From the NCBI GenBank assembly GCA_002731275.1, contig PCBK01000164.1, positions 1-64,000 of the forward strand: a stretch of 64,000 nt of DNA, in the 5' to 3' direction. Numbering within the stretch: the stretch's first letter is position 1; each line of letters begins with the position of its first letter. A model generated the notes under the pieces. The model had not been told where the DNA came from. It ran no database searches and saw only the letters and a program-made list of their open reading frames with translations. Positions 28,913-38,311 of the stretch are shown here, piece after piece. A program made the translations under genes and the position numbers. Origin of the DNA: Deltaproteobacteria bacterium (GTDB lineage Bacteria; Myxococcota_C; UBA6777).

Positions 28913-29237
28913 CGTATCGAACCTTCCAAAAATACGAGGCCTTTGTTTGTGTTTTTGTATCGGTGGTTTGTGTGTAAGACAAACGTACACAGGCTACAAA
29001 AACTCTGGCATCGCGTGGTGGACCATGTTGTCGTCATTTACGTGTCATAGTGTCATACTCAATCCAAAAAAGAAAGCCTGGTGTGCATTTGGAGAATGCA
29101 AAGTTGGTATGTTCTGCTCGTCCTTTTTGAAGCATCCACTTCAAGAAAAGACGACGATGTGAGCACAAACTGAAACAAAAAGTCTGATGAGTAGGGTGTT
29201 GTGAACGATTTGAGGGGAGCTGTTGTTGTGAGATGTT
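28913..29237. other. Intergenic region
   Basis: 325 bp upstream of the kinase gene and downstream of the peroxidase-like gene. Nothing recognisable as a gene or repeat. It should contain the kinase promoter. Confidence 0.4.
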
Positions 29238-30092
29238 TCAGGAGGTGGCTTCTGCGGAGAGAGGGTTGGCTTGTGGGAGCTCGTTGTGGAGTTGTGTGAT
29301 CTCAGCGGGGTTGTCCGCCGTCATCTGTGCACCACCAGAGCCCATGTGAGGACAGATCCCCTGCCCCATGCCCTTCGCGGCGATGCCGCCGTTGTCGAAG
29401 AGGTTGTCACCTTGCAGCGCGCTGTCTGCGCCGGCTTTTGCCATCCCGACGTGGCTATCAGAGGGCATACTGCGGGCCTTTGCGGAGAGTGTGGCGACCG
29501 CGTTTTGGGTGGTGGCTTTTGTCTCAGGGCGGAATGACGCGGGGATCTTCTTGTCTTGGTACAGACCGCGCAAGTCGGAGATGGAGATGCCCATCTCTCC
29601 ATCTTTTCCTTTTGTACCGAAAGCCTTGAGCAGGATACCAAATTCGACCTTGCTGATCCGCGAGCCCATCCACGAGCCATCATCGGCTTGTCTGTTGGTC
29701 TTGATCGCCTTCTCGAAGTCGGCCTGTGTCATACGCTCGCCGTCGCTGCTGTGGGAGATCAATGTCTCGAACTTCTCGGGATCGAAGGCGCCGTTACGCA
29801 AGATCATGGAGTCACCGCTGTGATCCAGCAATCCACCGCGCAGCTCGTTGAGGTTGAATGTCCCACTGAAGACGTTGCCGAGGATATCGCCAAAGCCATT
29901 TCCTACAACCGCGACGTTCGCCAAGCCACGGCTGAATCCGAGATCTTCAAAGATATCTTTCAGCTCGGAGATCTTAGCGTCACCGTTTTTGTCTGCGTGG
30001 AGATGACCATCTGCGACCATTCCGCGCATGACAGGGCATACGATCTCTGGTTGTTGTTGTACGGGGGCTTGTTTTGGGAATTTTACACTCAT
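29238..30092 (-). CDS. Putative heme-thiolate peroxidase-like (chloroperoxidase-fold) protein
   Basis: ATG 30092 with AGGAG upstream. 284 aa, no signal peptide. An N-terminal CPVMRGMVADGHL, then an acidic loop DKNGDAKIS and FNLNELRGGLLDHSGDSMIL, followed by GAFDPEKFETLI and MTQADFEKAIKTNR. The order of these blocks resembles family 2 heme-thiolate peroxidases, where a proximal Cys in a PCP motif is followed by an EHD motif and similar helices. Here the EHD equivalent would be degenerate (LDHSGD). The DxNxDxxxS loop could instead be an EF-hand calcium site. A second CPHM lies near the C-terminus. The assignment is from remembered family patterns. Immediately upstream (31 bp) is a DcrB/EagR-like gene, so they are likely cotranscribed. 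Confidence 0.5.
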   Translation of the reverse strand: MSVKFPKQAPVQQQPEIVCPVMRGMVADGHLHADKNGDAKISELKDIFEDLGFSRGLANVAVVGNGFGDILGNVFSGTFNLNELRGGLLDHSGDSMILRNGAFDPEKFETLISHSSDGERMTQADFEKAIKTNRQADDGSWMGSRISKVEFGILLKAFGTKGKDGEMGISISDLRGLYQDKKIPASFRPETKATTQNAVATLSAKARSMPSDSHVGMAKAGADSALQGDNLFDNGGIAAKGMGQGICPHMGSGGAQMTADNPAEITQLHNELPQANPLSAEATS

Positions 30093-30123
30093 TTGGGGCT
30101 CCTGTGCGAAAAAGGGAGTCGAT

Positions 30124-30612
30124 TTATTCGGTCACCAGAGATGCGAGACTCTGGAGGTACATATTTTCAATGTCATCTGAATCGGCGACGCGAATGGCAT
30201 CAGCCGTCAAGGCCAGTGAGGTCAAGATCCCCTCATCGAGCCGGAATGCGTGGTACTGTCGCAACACTTTGTCTTTGGTCGCCGGGTAGTCGAAGCTGAT
30301 CAAAAATCCATCGACACCGTCGGCGAATGTAAATTCGCGTTTCTTTACATTTTCGAGTTGGACCATCGTCCGAATAAACTCAGCGAGCGCTATACCAACG
30401 ATATCTTCGAGCGGTGTGTCAGGCTTGGCGTGTTTGCGGTGGAGTATCACGTTGGGTTGGACATTCATCTGTCGATGCATCAGTCGAGGATCGCGCAGCT
30501 CATCTTTTACAGGTGCTCGAAAAGACAACATCGTCTCGACAAGCTCGAACTCTGTAGGCGGCGCAAATTGCACCCCGTGAAAAGATTGTGTCTCAACATC
30601 CGCAGATGACAT
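30124..30612 (-). CDS. DcrB/DUF1795-like protein, possible EagR-type chaperone
   Basis: ATG 30612 with GGAGAGCGGA upstream. 162 aa, no signal peptide. The text has the DcrB/DUF1795 layout: an N-terminal strand pair (FHGVQFAPPTEFEL), a long helix (LEDIVGIALAEFIRTMVQL), then strands with GVDGFLISFDY, VLRQYHAFRLDEG and SLALTADAI. Members of this family include EagR chaperones, which hold effector transmembrane segments for type VI secretion, and lipoproteins of the DcrB type. This copy lacks a lipobox. It is adjacent to and upstream of the peroxidase-like gene in the same direction, consistent with a chaperone-client or folding-partner pair. No other type VI genes are in the window. Confidence 0.6.
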   Translation of the reverse strand: MSSADVETQSFHGVQFAPPTEFELVETMLSFRAPVKDELRDPRLMHRQMNVQPNVILHRKHAKPDTPLEDIVGIALAEFIRTMVQLENVKKREFTFADGVDGFLISFDYPATKDKVLRQYHAFRLDEGILTSLALTADAIRVADSDDIENMYLQSLASLVTE

Positions 30613-30795
30613 TCCGCTCTCCTTTGTCACTCAAATACCGACATACGTTGAGTGTTTACAGCATGTATACAATGTACGAAAGCTGAATCATATACTGGAC
30701 TTCACACAAAAATCAAGCGCATTATATCGCGAATACATGCACAAAATTGCGCTCTCCCCTTCTCAGATGGTCTTCTCTTTCTTCTGAAAAGAGCC

Positions 30796-31923
30796 TTACC
30801 TCTTGGCTGCGCGGCGTGTCGTGGGCGATTGCAGTTTGTGCAATGTACGTTTGATATAATGTCCAAACTTCGTGCCCTTGAGAAATCCGCGCCCTCTCAA
30901 TCCAAGCACACCACACCATGTGTAGTGCAATGCATCATAAGGATCTTTCTCCTGCTCCCAGTCGCCCCAACTGCCATCTTGCTTTTGTGTGCGTAGCAAA
31001 AACGCGGTCCCTTGCGCGACCATCTTGTCGTTGGTTTCATCAAATCCAACGGTCCGTAACACGTCGAGAAACTCAGCCAACAGCTCCACATCTTTGTTTT
31101 GCAAACCGACATGAAAATTGCGACGCACATAAGGGTAGACCTTTGGTAACGCAGACGGTGGAAGTCTGAGTTGCCCATAATTGTTCATCACAAAGACGAC
31201 ATGTGTCGCGAGATAGGCGCTGTCCTCGGCGTTTTCTTTGTCAGGATCTTTGTCTTGGTCGAAGGAGAGGTAGGTGCGTTGGCGCAGAAGGCGTAAGACG
31301 TGGTGGAGCGTGACGGAGCGGCGCAAGTTGAGCGAGAGATGTGCGCTTGCGCGTTCGAGGGTGTAGGTATCGATCAACAGATCGTAGAGGGGTTCACCTG
31401 AGAGCGTTGGAAGCTCTGAGAGGCTGACTCCGAGGAGCTTTTTGGCGGTGTTGTACGTAACGAGCTCTTTCTTCACCTTGGCGAGCAGCTTCGATGTATC
31501 GTATTGGAGGACGTCTGCGTAGCCGAGGACCTCGATCGCTTCGAGCAGGTCGTCTTTGTCTTCGATTCCATCTTCTTCGAGGAAGATGGTGATTAGGCGT
31601 TTGGCGATCTGTTGGCCAAAGGTGATGACTTGTTTTTTGAGTTCGATATCATCGTTGACTGCAAGCTCAGCGAGCACACATAGACCATCAGTGCTGAGCA
31701 CTTTCCAATGCTTCTCGATGTACTTTTTGATCCAGGCAAACCCTCTGCGGACTGCTCGTCTGCGCATCTTAGTTCGATCGGGAGAGGTCTTCGTGGCAGA
31801 GACGTTGCGACTTGTAGGGGCGGTTGTCGAAGCGGCAAAGAGAAGTGTATCTTGTAGGTAGCATGTTACAAGTAAGCAACAACACAGGAGAAACCATGTG
31901 CAGTGTCGTGTCGGATGAAACAT
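30796..31923 (-). CDS. Exported alpha/alpha-barrel repeat protein (prenyltransferase/terpene-cyclase-like repeat)
   Basis: ATG 31923 with GGGAG eight bases upstream is preferred over ATG 31938. 375 aa. An N-terminal hydrophobic segment (FLLCCCLLVTCYL) acts as signal. The rest is helical. Near residue 310 GTAFLLRTQKQDGSWGDWE matches the QxxDGSWG repeat of squalene/prenyltransferase-type alpha/alpha barrels. No catalytic DxDD is visible, so a cyclase activity is not supported. Role unknown. Confidence 0.65.
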   Translation of the reverse strand: MFHPTRHCTWFLLCCCLLVTCYLQDTLLFAASTTAPTSRNVSATKTSPDRTKMRRRAVRRGFAWIKKYIEKHWKVLSTDGLCVLAELAVNDDIELKKQVITFGQQIAKRLITIFLEEDGIEDKDDLLEAIEVLGYADVLQYDTSKLLAKVKKELVTYNTAKKLLGVSLSELPTLSGEPLYDLLIDTYTLERASAHLSLNLRRSVTLHHVLRLLRQRTYLSFDQDKDPDKENAEDSAYLATHVVFVMNNYGQLRLPPSALPKVYPYVRRNFHVGLQNKDVELLAEFLDVLRTVGFDETNDKMVAQGTAFLLRTQKQDGSWGDWEQEKDPYDALHYTWCGVLGLRGRGFLKGTKFGHYIKRTLHKLQSPTTRRAAKR

Positions 31924-31982
31924 GTGTGGTGCTCCCATCCATGTAAGGGGGTTATTTTGTTGTGGGGTGATACGTGTTGTGA

Positions 31983-33641
31983 CTAGTACCGAAAGGTACC
32001 CATGGCGCGCTGGAGGGTCAAGACGGCGACTTCGAGATTGAGGGTCTCACGTAAGAGGCTAACTTGTGCGGAGTTGTAAGCGATTTGCGCATCTGTGACC
32101 TCGACAGGCGTCGCGACACCAGTCTTAAAGCGCTCTTGTGTCAGCTTGTAGCTGCGTTTGGCGAGGACCAGTTGCTGCTTGGCGACTTTGAGTGTTGCCT
32201 TCGCGTCGTTGAGAGAGAGATAACTTGCGAGGATATTATTTTGCGCTTTGCGTCGTGCTTGGAGGTATTCGAGCTTGGCTTGTCGTCTCTTGGAGAAGTT
32301 CTCCTGAAGCAAGGCGAAGCGTGTCCCACCATCATATAGCGCGATTTGTCCCTGAAGAGAGACACTCCAAGTGGTGTTTTGTCCGGCAAAACCTGTCGCG
32401 TTTGTCGCCTGGAGTGAACCCACAAGCGCGACCGTCGGCAAAAATTGAAGCCATACTTCGGAGATGCGGTTGTCCGCAATGTTGACAGCCATCTTCGCGG
32501 CCTTCAGCTCTGGAAGGTGGCGTTCAGCTTTGCGCACCCAGGCCTTGGGGGAGCCGGAGGGGAGGATGGGTCTGGAGGGACGTTGGGGACGAAAAGAGAA
32601 TGTCGGTTTGTTGAGCAGCAGCGCGACGGCGAGCTTCGCGTTGCGCAGGCCGTTACGGGCCTGGATGAGGGAGCGTTGTGCCTTGATCACTTCGAGTTTG
32701 GCGCGCGTGACGACGAGAGAGTTTGCGGTCCCTGCTTGGTAGCGAGCTTCTGCGAGGGTTAAGTGTTCACGTGCGTTGGAGAGCGTCTCGCGAGAGATGT
32801 CGACGAGACCATCCGTGAGCAACACGCCGTAGTATGCACGCGCGATACCGAACATCACTTCGCGGCGGAGTTGTTTCGCGCTCTCTTTGACCTGATCGAC
32901 GCTCATGTATGCGATACGTAGCAATGGGATCGCGCGGAAATTGAGGAACGCCCACCTCATTTGGAGTTGGAGGCCGAGCTGGTTGAGCGGTGTCAATTCA
33001 GTCTCTTGTGCGTCCTTGGTTCCCGCGAGGATCTGTGATTTGATCGGCTCAGGCAGCGCGTTCGCGAGCCCTATGATACTCGCAGCAGGGTTAAACGAGA
33101 CAGCCTGCTGGTTTCTCGTATATGAACCGCTGAGGTTGAGGTTGGGTTTGAGCATCGCCCATGTCTTCGCTTTGATCAGCTCTGCTTGGACGAGGCGTTC
33201 TTTGAGGATACGTAGATCGAGGTTGACCTTTTTGGCCATCTTGAACACTTCTGCGAGTGTGACGACCTTTTGGTTGGCGTCAAAGCGTGGTGGCAATGGT
33301 TTGCGTTTGATCACCTTCTCTTCGGGGGGGAGCTGAGGTGTCAACTCGACCTTGCTCAAATCAGTCGTAGAGCGTCGTGTCGGGGGAGGTGTCGTTCGCT
33401 TAGAGGTCTTTGTATTCCCTGCCCCCTTCTTGCCCACAGCGACCTTGCGAAGGTCTCTCCAGCGCAGGTGTCGATGTCTCTTATATCGTCTCTTGGTACG
33501 CGCGCTGTTTTTGCGTGCGTGTTTCTGCTTTGTCTGTCTGCCTTGTTGGGCTGTTCTCTTGTTACGGGAAGGGACTTTGGCATCCAGTGTATGCGTCCAC
33601 ATGAACGTCAACACCAGGCAACACAACCACACCAACCTCAT
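31983..33641 (-). CDS. TolC-family outer-membrane protein with long basic N-terminal extension
   Basis: ATG 33641 after GGAGG. 552 aa, about 100 longer than usual. A signal peptide (LVWLCCLVLTFMWTHTLDA) is followed by about 80 residues rich in Lys, Arg and Thr, and then a typical OEP domain: VTLAEVFKMAKKVNLDLRILK, LNLSGSYTRNQ, helices with ARYQAGTANSLVVTRAKLE and RFKTGVATPVEVTDAQIAYNSA. The paired (Y/F)xxGxAxxxxV motifs mark the two halves. No adaptor or pump gene is adjacent, so the partner is encoded elsewhere. The basic extension would lie at the periplasmic side and is unusual. Confidence 0.9.
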   Translation of the reverse strand: MRLVWLCCLVLTFMWTHTLDAKVPSRNKRTAQQGRQTKQKHARKNSARTKRRYKRHRHLRWRDLRKVAVGKKGAGNTKTSKRTTPPPTRRSTTDLSKVELTPQLPPEEKVIKRKPLPPRFDANQKVVTLAEVFKMAKKVNLDLRILKERLVQAELIKAKTWAMLKPNLNLSGSYTRNQQAVSFNPAASIIGLANALPEPIKSQILAGTKDAQETELTPLNQLGLQLQMRWAFLNFRAIPLLRIAYMSVDQVKESAKQLRREVMFGIARAYYGVLLTDGLVDISRETLSNAREHLTLAEARYQAGTANSLVVTRAKLEVIKAQRSLIQARNGLRNAKLAVALLLNKPTFSFRPQRPSRPILPSGSPKAWVRKAERHLPELKAAKMAVNIADNRISEVWLQFLPTVALVGSLQATNATGFAGQNTTWSVSLQGQIALYDGGTRFALLQENFSKRRQAKLEYLQARRKAQNNILASYLSLNDAKATLKVAKQQLVLAKRSYKLTQERFKTGVATPVEVTDAQIAYNSAQVSLLRETLNLEVAVLTLQRAMGTFRY

Positions 33642-33945
33642 TACGCCTCCAGTCTCTCTACCAAACGGCTTCTCTGCTATAGGAAATTCAGCACCCACAT
33701 GTGCATGTATCGTTCGACTTGTTTGAATCCACACTTCGGTTGGCGATCCAAAAGAAATGCATGCATTGAGATAAGTTCAACGCGAGGTTGTGTCAAGAGA
33801 GAAGGAGAGGATCAAAAGGACTGAGAAATACGGCTTATCTGGCGTGGGGGAAGGATTTGGCATCTTGAGCTTTGTGAGAGAGAGCGATTGTAGCGTCGTA
33901 GAGAGAGGAGAGGGACGAGAGGAGTCGGGGGGGAAGAGGAGGTGA
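33642..33945. other. Intergenic region
   Basis: 304 bp between two minus-strand genes. The segment 33850-33940 is purine-rich on the plus strand (GAG and GGGGG runs). No gene, clear terminator or promoter was recognised. Confidence 0.35.
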
Positions 33946-35313
33946 TTACTTACAGGTTCCGTCAGCGCCACAGGTCATGCCGGAGGGGCAGTCACAGTCA
34001 GCTTTACAGGAGTAAGTTTGCTTGGGTGGTTGTTGGCATACACCGGAGGCATTACAGACCTGACCACTTGGGCACTCGCAGCTTGCGCGGCATGTTTTAA
34101 CACATGCGTGGTTTTGGCAGGAGAGACCACCTGTGCAGTCTGTGTCAGCGCGGCATCCAGCGACACAGGCTTGTTTGACAGTGTCACAGTATTGTCCGGA
34201 TGCGCAGTTCTCATCTTTCAAGCATCCAGCTTTACAAGCACCGCTTGCTTCACAGTATTTGCCAGCGCCACACTCTGCGTCTGAGGTACATCCACCTTTT
34301 TCACACTTGTTGCTTTTGCAGACGTTACCAGCTCCGCAATCTTCGTTGCGACGGCATCCAGCGATACACTTGCTGCTCTCACAGATCTTACCGGAGCCAC
34401 ACTCTGCGTCACGTGAGCACTCGACTGAAGAGCATTGACCGTTGGTGCAGCTTTGTCCACGGGGGCAGTCGTTGACTGTGTTACAACCCGCTGTACATGT
34501 TCCGGACTTACAGATTTCGCCGAGCTTACACTCTTTATCAGCTTTGCAAGAAGGCGTGTTGACGACACATTTGAGGTTGGAGCAAACTTTTCCATCGGTG
34601 CAGTCAGTGTCACGGCGACATCCTGCTTCACATGCGGCGCCTTTTACGCGACAGATTGTACCTGCTGTACAGTCTGCGTCATCGCGACAGATTCCAGCTT
34701 TGCATCCACCGGAGTAGCAGACTTCACCGTTGCTACAGTCGTTATCAGTGGAACAACCTTGGCGACACTCGCCGCTGCGACAGACTTGACCACGAGCGCA
34801 CTCTGTGTCGGCTTTACATGCGGGTTCTTCGCACTTGCCAGACTTGCAGAGCTTTCCATCTTTACAGTCACTGTCTGCTTTGCAGGTGCCCGTATTATTG
34901 TTATTGTTGTTATTGTTACCGGTATTGTTGGGGATACAGACGTTGTCTTGACAAGAGCAACTAGGTTTGAGGCCTTCACAGTCATCGTTCGTTCGACAGA
35001 GAGGACGACAGACTCGCTCGTGACAGCCCTGGCTACGGGGACAGTCAGAGTCGCGACGGCACTCGGAGGGGTTGTTACCTGTTTCTGCTTCACAGACGTT
35101 GGTGCGGCTATTACAGAGCATACCGCGTGGGCATTGCCAGCTAAAGTCACATTGCCAGTCAGTGCTTGGGCGATTGTTGTTGCTGCAGAAGGGATCGTCC
35201 CAGAAACGATCACAGTATCCTACGGGGGGACCTACACAAACACAGGCGGTCATCACCGACACAGGAAGCACCAACAAGGCCAAAATCATCATTCTGATAT
35301 TTGCTCTTTTCAT
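33946..35313 (-). CDS. Cys-repeat lipoprotein with poly-Asn linker
   Basis: ATG 35313 after GGAGAG. 455 aa. A lipoprotein signal ends TACVC. About seventeen copies of a unit of roughly 22 residues follow, with pattern C-x3-(D/E)-C-x2-G-x2-C-x3-x-C (e.g. CKADTECARGQVCRSGEC). After the third copy there is an Asn/Thr-Gly-rich linker holding eight consecutive Asn. The repeat resembles the Cys-rich repeats common in Myxococcota surface proteins. It is all repeat with no catalytic domain. Likely a rigid disulfide-stapled rod on the cell surface. Confidence 0.85.
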   Translation of the reverse strand: MKRANIRMMILALLVLPVSVMTACVCVGPPVGYCDRFWDDPFCSNNNRPSTDWQCDFSWQCPRGMLCNSRTNVCEAETGNNPSECRRDSDCPRSQGCHERVCRPLCRTNDDCEGLKPSCSCQDNVCIPNNTGNNNNNNNNTGTCKADSDCKDGKLCKSGKCEEPACKADTECARGQVCRSGECRQGCSTDNDCSNGEVCYSGGCKAGICRDDADCTAGTICRVKGAACEAGCRRDTDCTDGKVCSNLKCVVNTPSCKADKECKLGEICKSGTCTAGCNTVNDCPRGQSCTNGQCSSVECSRDAECGSGKICESSKCIAGCRRNEDCGAGNVCKSNKCEKGGCTSDAECGAGKYCEASGACKAGCLKDENCASGQYCDTVKQACVAGCRADTDCTGGLSCQNHACVKTCRASCECPSGQVCNASGVCQQPPKQTYSCKADCDCPSGMTCGADGTCK

Positions 35314-36028
35314 TTTCACTCTCCATCCTCTTGTGCCCTGGAGGGCTGACTCAATCTTGTATCTTTTCATTTTGAAAAATGGTTTGGCTGGACAATCGCG
35401 TTCTAACGGCAAAGCAATGATCATACCAAAAAAGGACATCTCTGAGAACTGTATAGAACGGGGTGTTATAGGATCGCAAAAGTGTCGCCAAAAGGAAACA
35501 GGATGAACGACCTTCCGGGGAGTGGATGAAGCTTTATCCAATGCTTCTCAAAGGGGTGGACAAATTGTCCAAAGCTCTCAAAACGTCTCGAAAAAATGTG
35601 ATTTTTTGATGACACTTGTGTTGAAAAAACGACAACGAAGTGATCCTCTTGGTGTGAAGACACCGCGTACGACGATCTAATGATAAAGGTCGACACAAAA
35701 AGATCATCATGTCAGTTGATCGCGGAAAAAACACCACACGCTCCCCCAAAAGGCTGCAAAAGAGCACACTAGGGATAAAAAGAATGCCCCCTTCAATCCG
35801 AAGAAATCGTGAGATTTTATAGGGGCAGGCTTTCCATTTGGTGGAACAATCCCTAGGTTTCAATTGGCCGGTATGGTGAGAGGAAAAGAGTGTATTTTGG
35901 GGTTGATCTCTTGCCACTGTTGCAGGCTTCGTAGTATATCCATCATAGGAATACATTGAGTACTTTTGTATGAAAGGTGTCGTTTTACCTTGTGGTCTTG
36001 GTATGCCTGAATCGAGAGAGTGCGTAGT
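35314..36028. other. Long intergenic region between divergent genes
   Basis: 715 bp between the Cys-repeat lipoprotein and the TPR pair. AT-richer than the genes. Open frames exist on both strands (for example minus 35534-36040), but they lack ribosome sites and neighbour-like codon use. It should hold two divergent promoters. No repeat or RNA gene was recognised. Confidence 0.4.
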
Positions 36029-38311
36029 ATGAGTATGCAAGAAGAAGAACAGGCCCTGCTTCGTTCGGGGTTACTCCCACCGAGAAGCTCACTGGAGCAA
36101 ACGCTCTGGGGTGAGATCAGCGGCGGTCGTTTTGACGTCCGTGAGGGAATCTTGTATCTCGCCGATGACTGGTGGGGCTTCTACGGTCGAGACTTTGAGT
36201 TTTTGACACCCTACGCCGGTTTTGTCGCACACATCCCCTCCATCATTGAGTTACGCGGTCCCTTCTCTTTGGGGACAACGGTGGGAGGTTACAAGCTCGA
36301 AGGTGAGATCGAAGGTGAGGGGCAACAGCTCTACACATTTCTGCCAAACGAAGAGATGTACGTGCGCAACCAAGAGGTGGTGACACATTTCTTCGATACA
36401 CTGCGCGATCGCGTTAATCAACTCCTACATCCGGATGCACAAGCCCCCTACGACAAAGGACACAGCGCGTGGTCCAACGGTGACCTGCAAGCTGCTGAAG
36501 AGTTCTTTTGGCAGGCGTACAGGCTCGATCCAAGAAGCCCTGAGCCGGCTTTTGCGCTTGGGCAGTTGTTTTTGGATCACGATCCAAAAGAAGCGCTCAA
36601 GCTACTCATCGAAGCCGAGAAGCGAGGCTATGCAGATGAACGCGCGCTGGCTTTTGCACAAACGCGCGCTTACATCGGCCTTGGACAATTTCAAGAGGCG
36701 GAGCGCAAAGTCAACGCCCTCGTCAGGCGACAGGAAGACGCAGAGGGTTACTTTCTGCGCGCACAGATCGAAGCCGCACAAGAACGCAAGCTCGACGCGA
36801 TCATGTCACTCAAGCGAGCTTGCGGGCTCGACAATCGCAACGTCGAATACCAGGCTGCTCTTGCGTACCGTGCGGCCAATTTTGGCGAGCTTGAGGTCGC
36901 TTCACAGGCGATCCAAAGACTCGAACACATGCACGCGTCTCATCCAGGCCTCTCGATGGCCCAAGCGCTCATCGCACATGCACACGAAGATGAGGAGCGC
37001 GCGATCCAATGTCTCAAAGAGGCCTTGCAACAAGCTCCTCAGTGGGAAGAGGCGCGGCAAATGCTCCACGACCTCGGTGGTGATGAGCCTGCGCACGCAG
37101 AAGCAGACGAGCGCGTCGCTGCCCCACTCACAGAAGACGAAGTCGAACGTCGACTCGATCTCTTCATCGAATCCGATCTCGAAGCTTCCTGCCACAACTT
37201 GCGCGAGATGATCAGCCACTTCGCGCTGTGTTGGGGACCACAAATCCCAACGCAGCACGAGAACGCCGAAGAGAAAGGTGCGTTGATTCGTGCAATGCAC
37301 GACGCCATCCGGATCGCGCTGCGCAGCGAAATCGATGCCATGAAGCCTTCCCTACGTGGTGGCGTCACGCGCGACTTCGAAGAGTTCGCGCTCAGCCTCC
37401 CACACGAAGCATCCGAAGAGTTTCTCGAACACTCCGATCGTATCCTTCGTGACCTCGATGCCTCCCTCGAACAAGTCGCACAGTACGGCTTTGGACTCCT
37501 CGATGGAGGCATCTTCATGCGTATCTTCGATCGCGTCGAACAATTCCCTCTCGACCCACACGACGATTTGGCCGAGGAACTCGAAGAAAAACTCTCGCTG
37601 CTCGAACACAAATTGCGCAACGTCCTGCAGATGTGGGGTGAGCTGTTTTTTGACCAGTTGTTCGAGTGGATCGAACCCTTCACAGAGGGATTTGTCCCCG
37701 AAGAGGAGGAAGATGACGATATTATCGAACTCACAGAGGATGCCCTCGAAGAGGACGATGAATACGAGATTCCACCCACCAGTCTCCTCAACTTTGTCGA
37801 TGATGATGAAGACGAAGAGGAAGACGATCTGTTTAATCCTCCCACCACTATCATGACGCGTCCTCCGATGCTCGACGTGACCCCTCATGCTCCACGCACA
37901 CAAGCTGTTCGTACACCTGCACCGATGACCACACACCCATCACAGATGAGAAAGATCGCCGCGATGACTCCCACATCCATACAACACAACACGCAGCCCC
38001 GCGAAGCGCAATCCCCACGACCAAGGATGCCTATCGCTCCTTCTGTCGCGATGCGTCTGCAAAACACCGTCCGTCACTCCGATCGCCTCAAGCGAAAGGA
38101 AGAGACCACAACTTCGTATGAAAAGATCTTTCAAGAATATATCGCTGCACACGAGTTTATCGGCGTGCAGCCTCAATACGGCAACCTGGCTCAATTTACT
38201 CGCTATGTGGAAAAAGAAGTCCAACATTGGACCTCACAGACCGGTAACCCCGCCGATCTTTATATCCGCATCGAGCAAGGTAGACCCCAAGTCAAAATTC
38301 GTGAGCAATGA
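36029..38311 (+). CDS. TPR protein with acidic linker
   Basis: ATG 36029 with GAGAG nine bases upstream (an in-frame GTG at 36020 is possible). 760 aa, cytoplasmic. Residues 1-130 form a beta-rich N-domain. Residues 140-350 are TPR-like repeats (AEEFFWQAYRLDPRSPEPAFALG, AERKVNALVRRQEDAEGYF). Residues 370-560 are helical and acidic. Residues 560-620 are a Glu/Asp-rich tract, followed by a Pro/Thr-rich linker and a C-terminal domain of about 60 residues (YEKIFQEYIAAHEFIG). The next gene starts within its stop codon. No known function. Confidence 0.78.
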   Translation: MSMQEEEQALLRSGLLPPRSSLEQTLWGEISGGRFDVREGILYLADDWWGFYGRDFEFLTPYAGFVAHIPSIIELRGPFSLGTTVGGYKLEGEIEGEGQQLYTFLPNEEMYVRNQEVVTHFFDTLRDRVNQLLHPDAQAPYDKGHSAWSNGDLQAAEEFFWQAYRLDPRSPEPAFALGQLFLDHDPKEALKLLIEAEKRGYADERALAFAQTRAYIGLGQFQEAERKVNALVRRQEDAEGYFLRAQIEAAQERKLDAIMSLKRACGLDNRNVEYQAALAYRAANFGELEVASQAIQRLEHMHASHPGLSMAQALIAHAHEDEERAIQCLKEALQQAPQWEEARQMLHDLGGDEPAHAEADERVAAPLTEDEVERRLDLFIESDLEASCHNLREMISHFALCWGPQIPTQHENAEEKGALIRAMHDAIRIALRSEIDAMKPSLRGGVTRDFEEFALSLPHEASEEFLEHSDRILRDLDASLEQVAQYGFGLLDGGIFMRIFDRVEQFPLDPHDDLAEELEEKLSLLEHKLRNVLQMWGELFFDQLFEWIEPFTEGFVPEEEEDDDIIELTEDALEEDDEYEIPPTSLLNFVDDDEDEEEDDLFNPPTTIMTRPPMLDVTPHAPRTQAVRTPAPMTTHPSQMRKIAAMTPTSIQHNTQPREAQSPRPRMPIAPSVAMRLQNTVRHSDRLKRKEETTTSYEKIFQEYIAAHEFIGVQPQYGNLAQFTRYVEKEVQHWTSQTGNPADLYIRIEQGRPQVKIREQ

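Noticed and set aside
35534-36040. Minus-strand frame of 168 codons in the intergenic region
   Set aside because: It overlaps the start of the TPR gene, has no ribosome site and has no family-like text.
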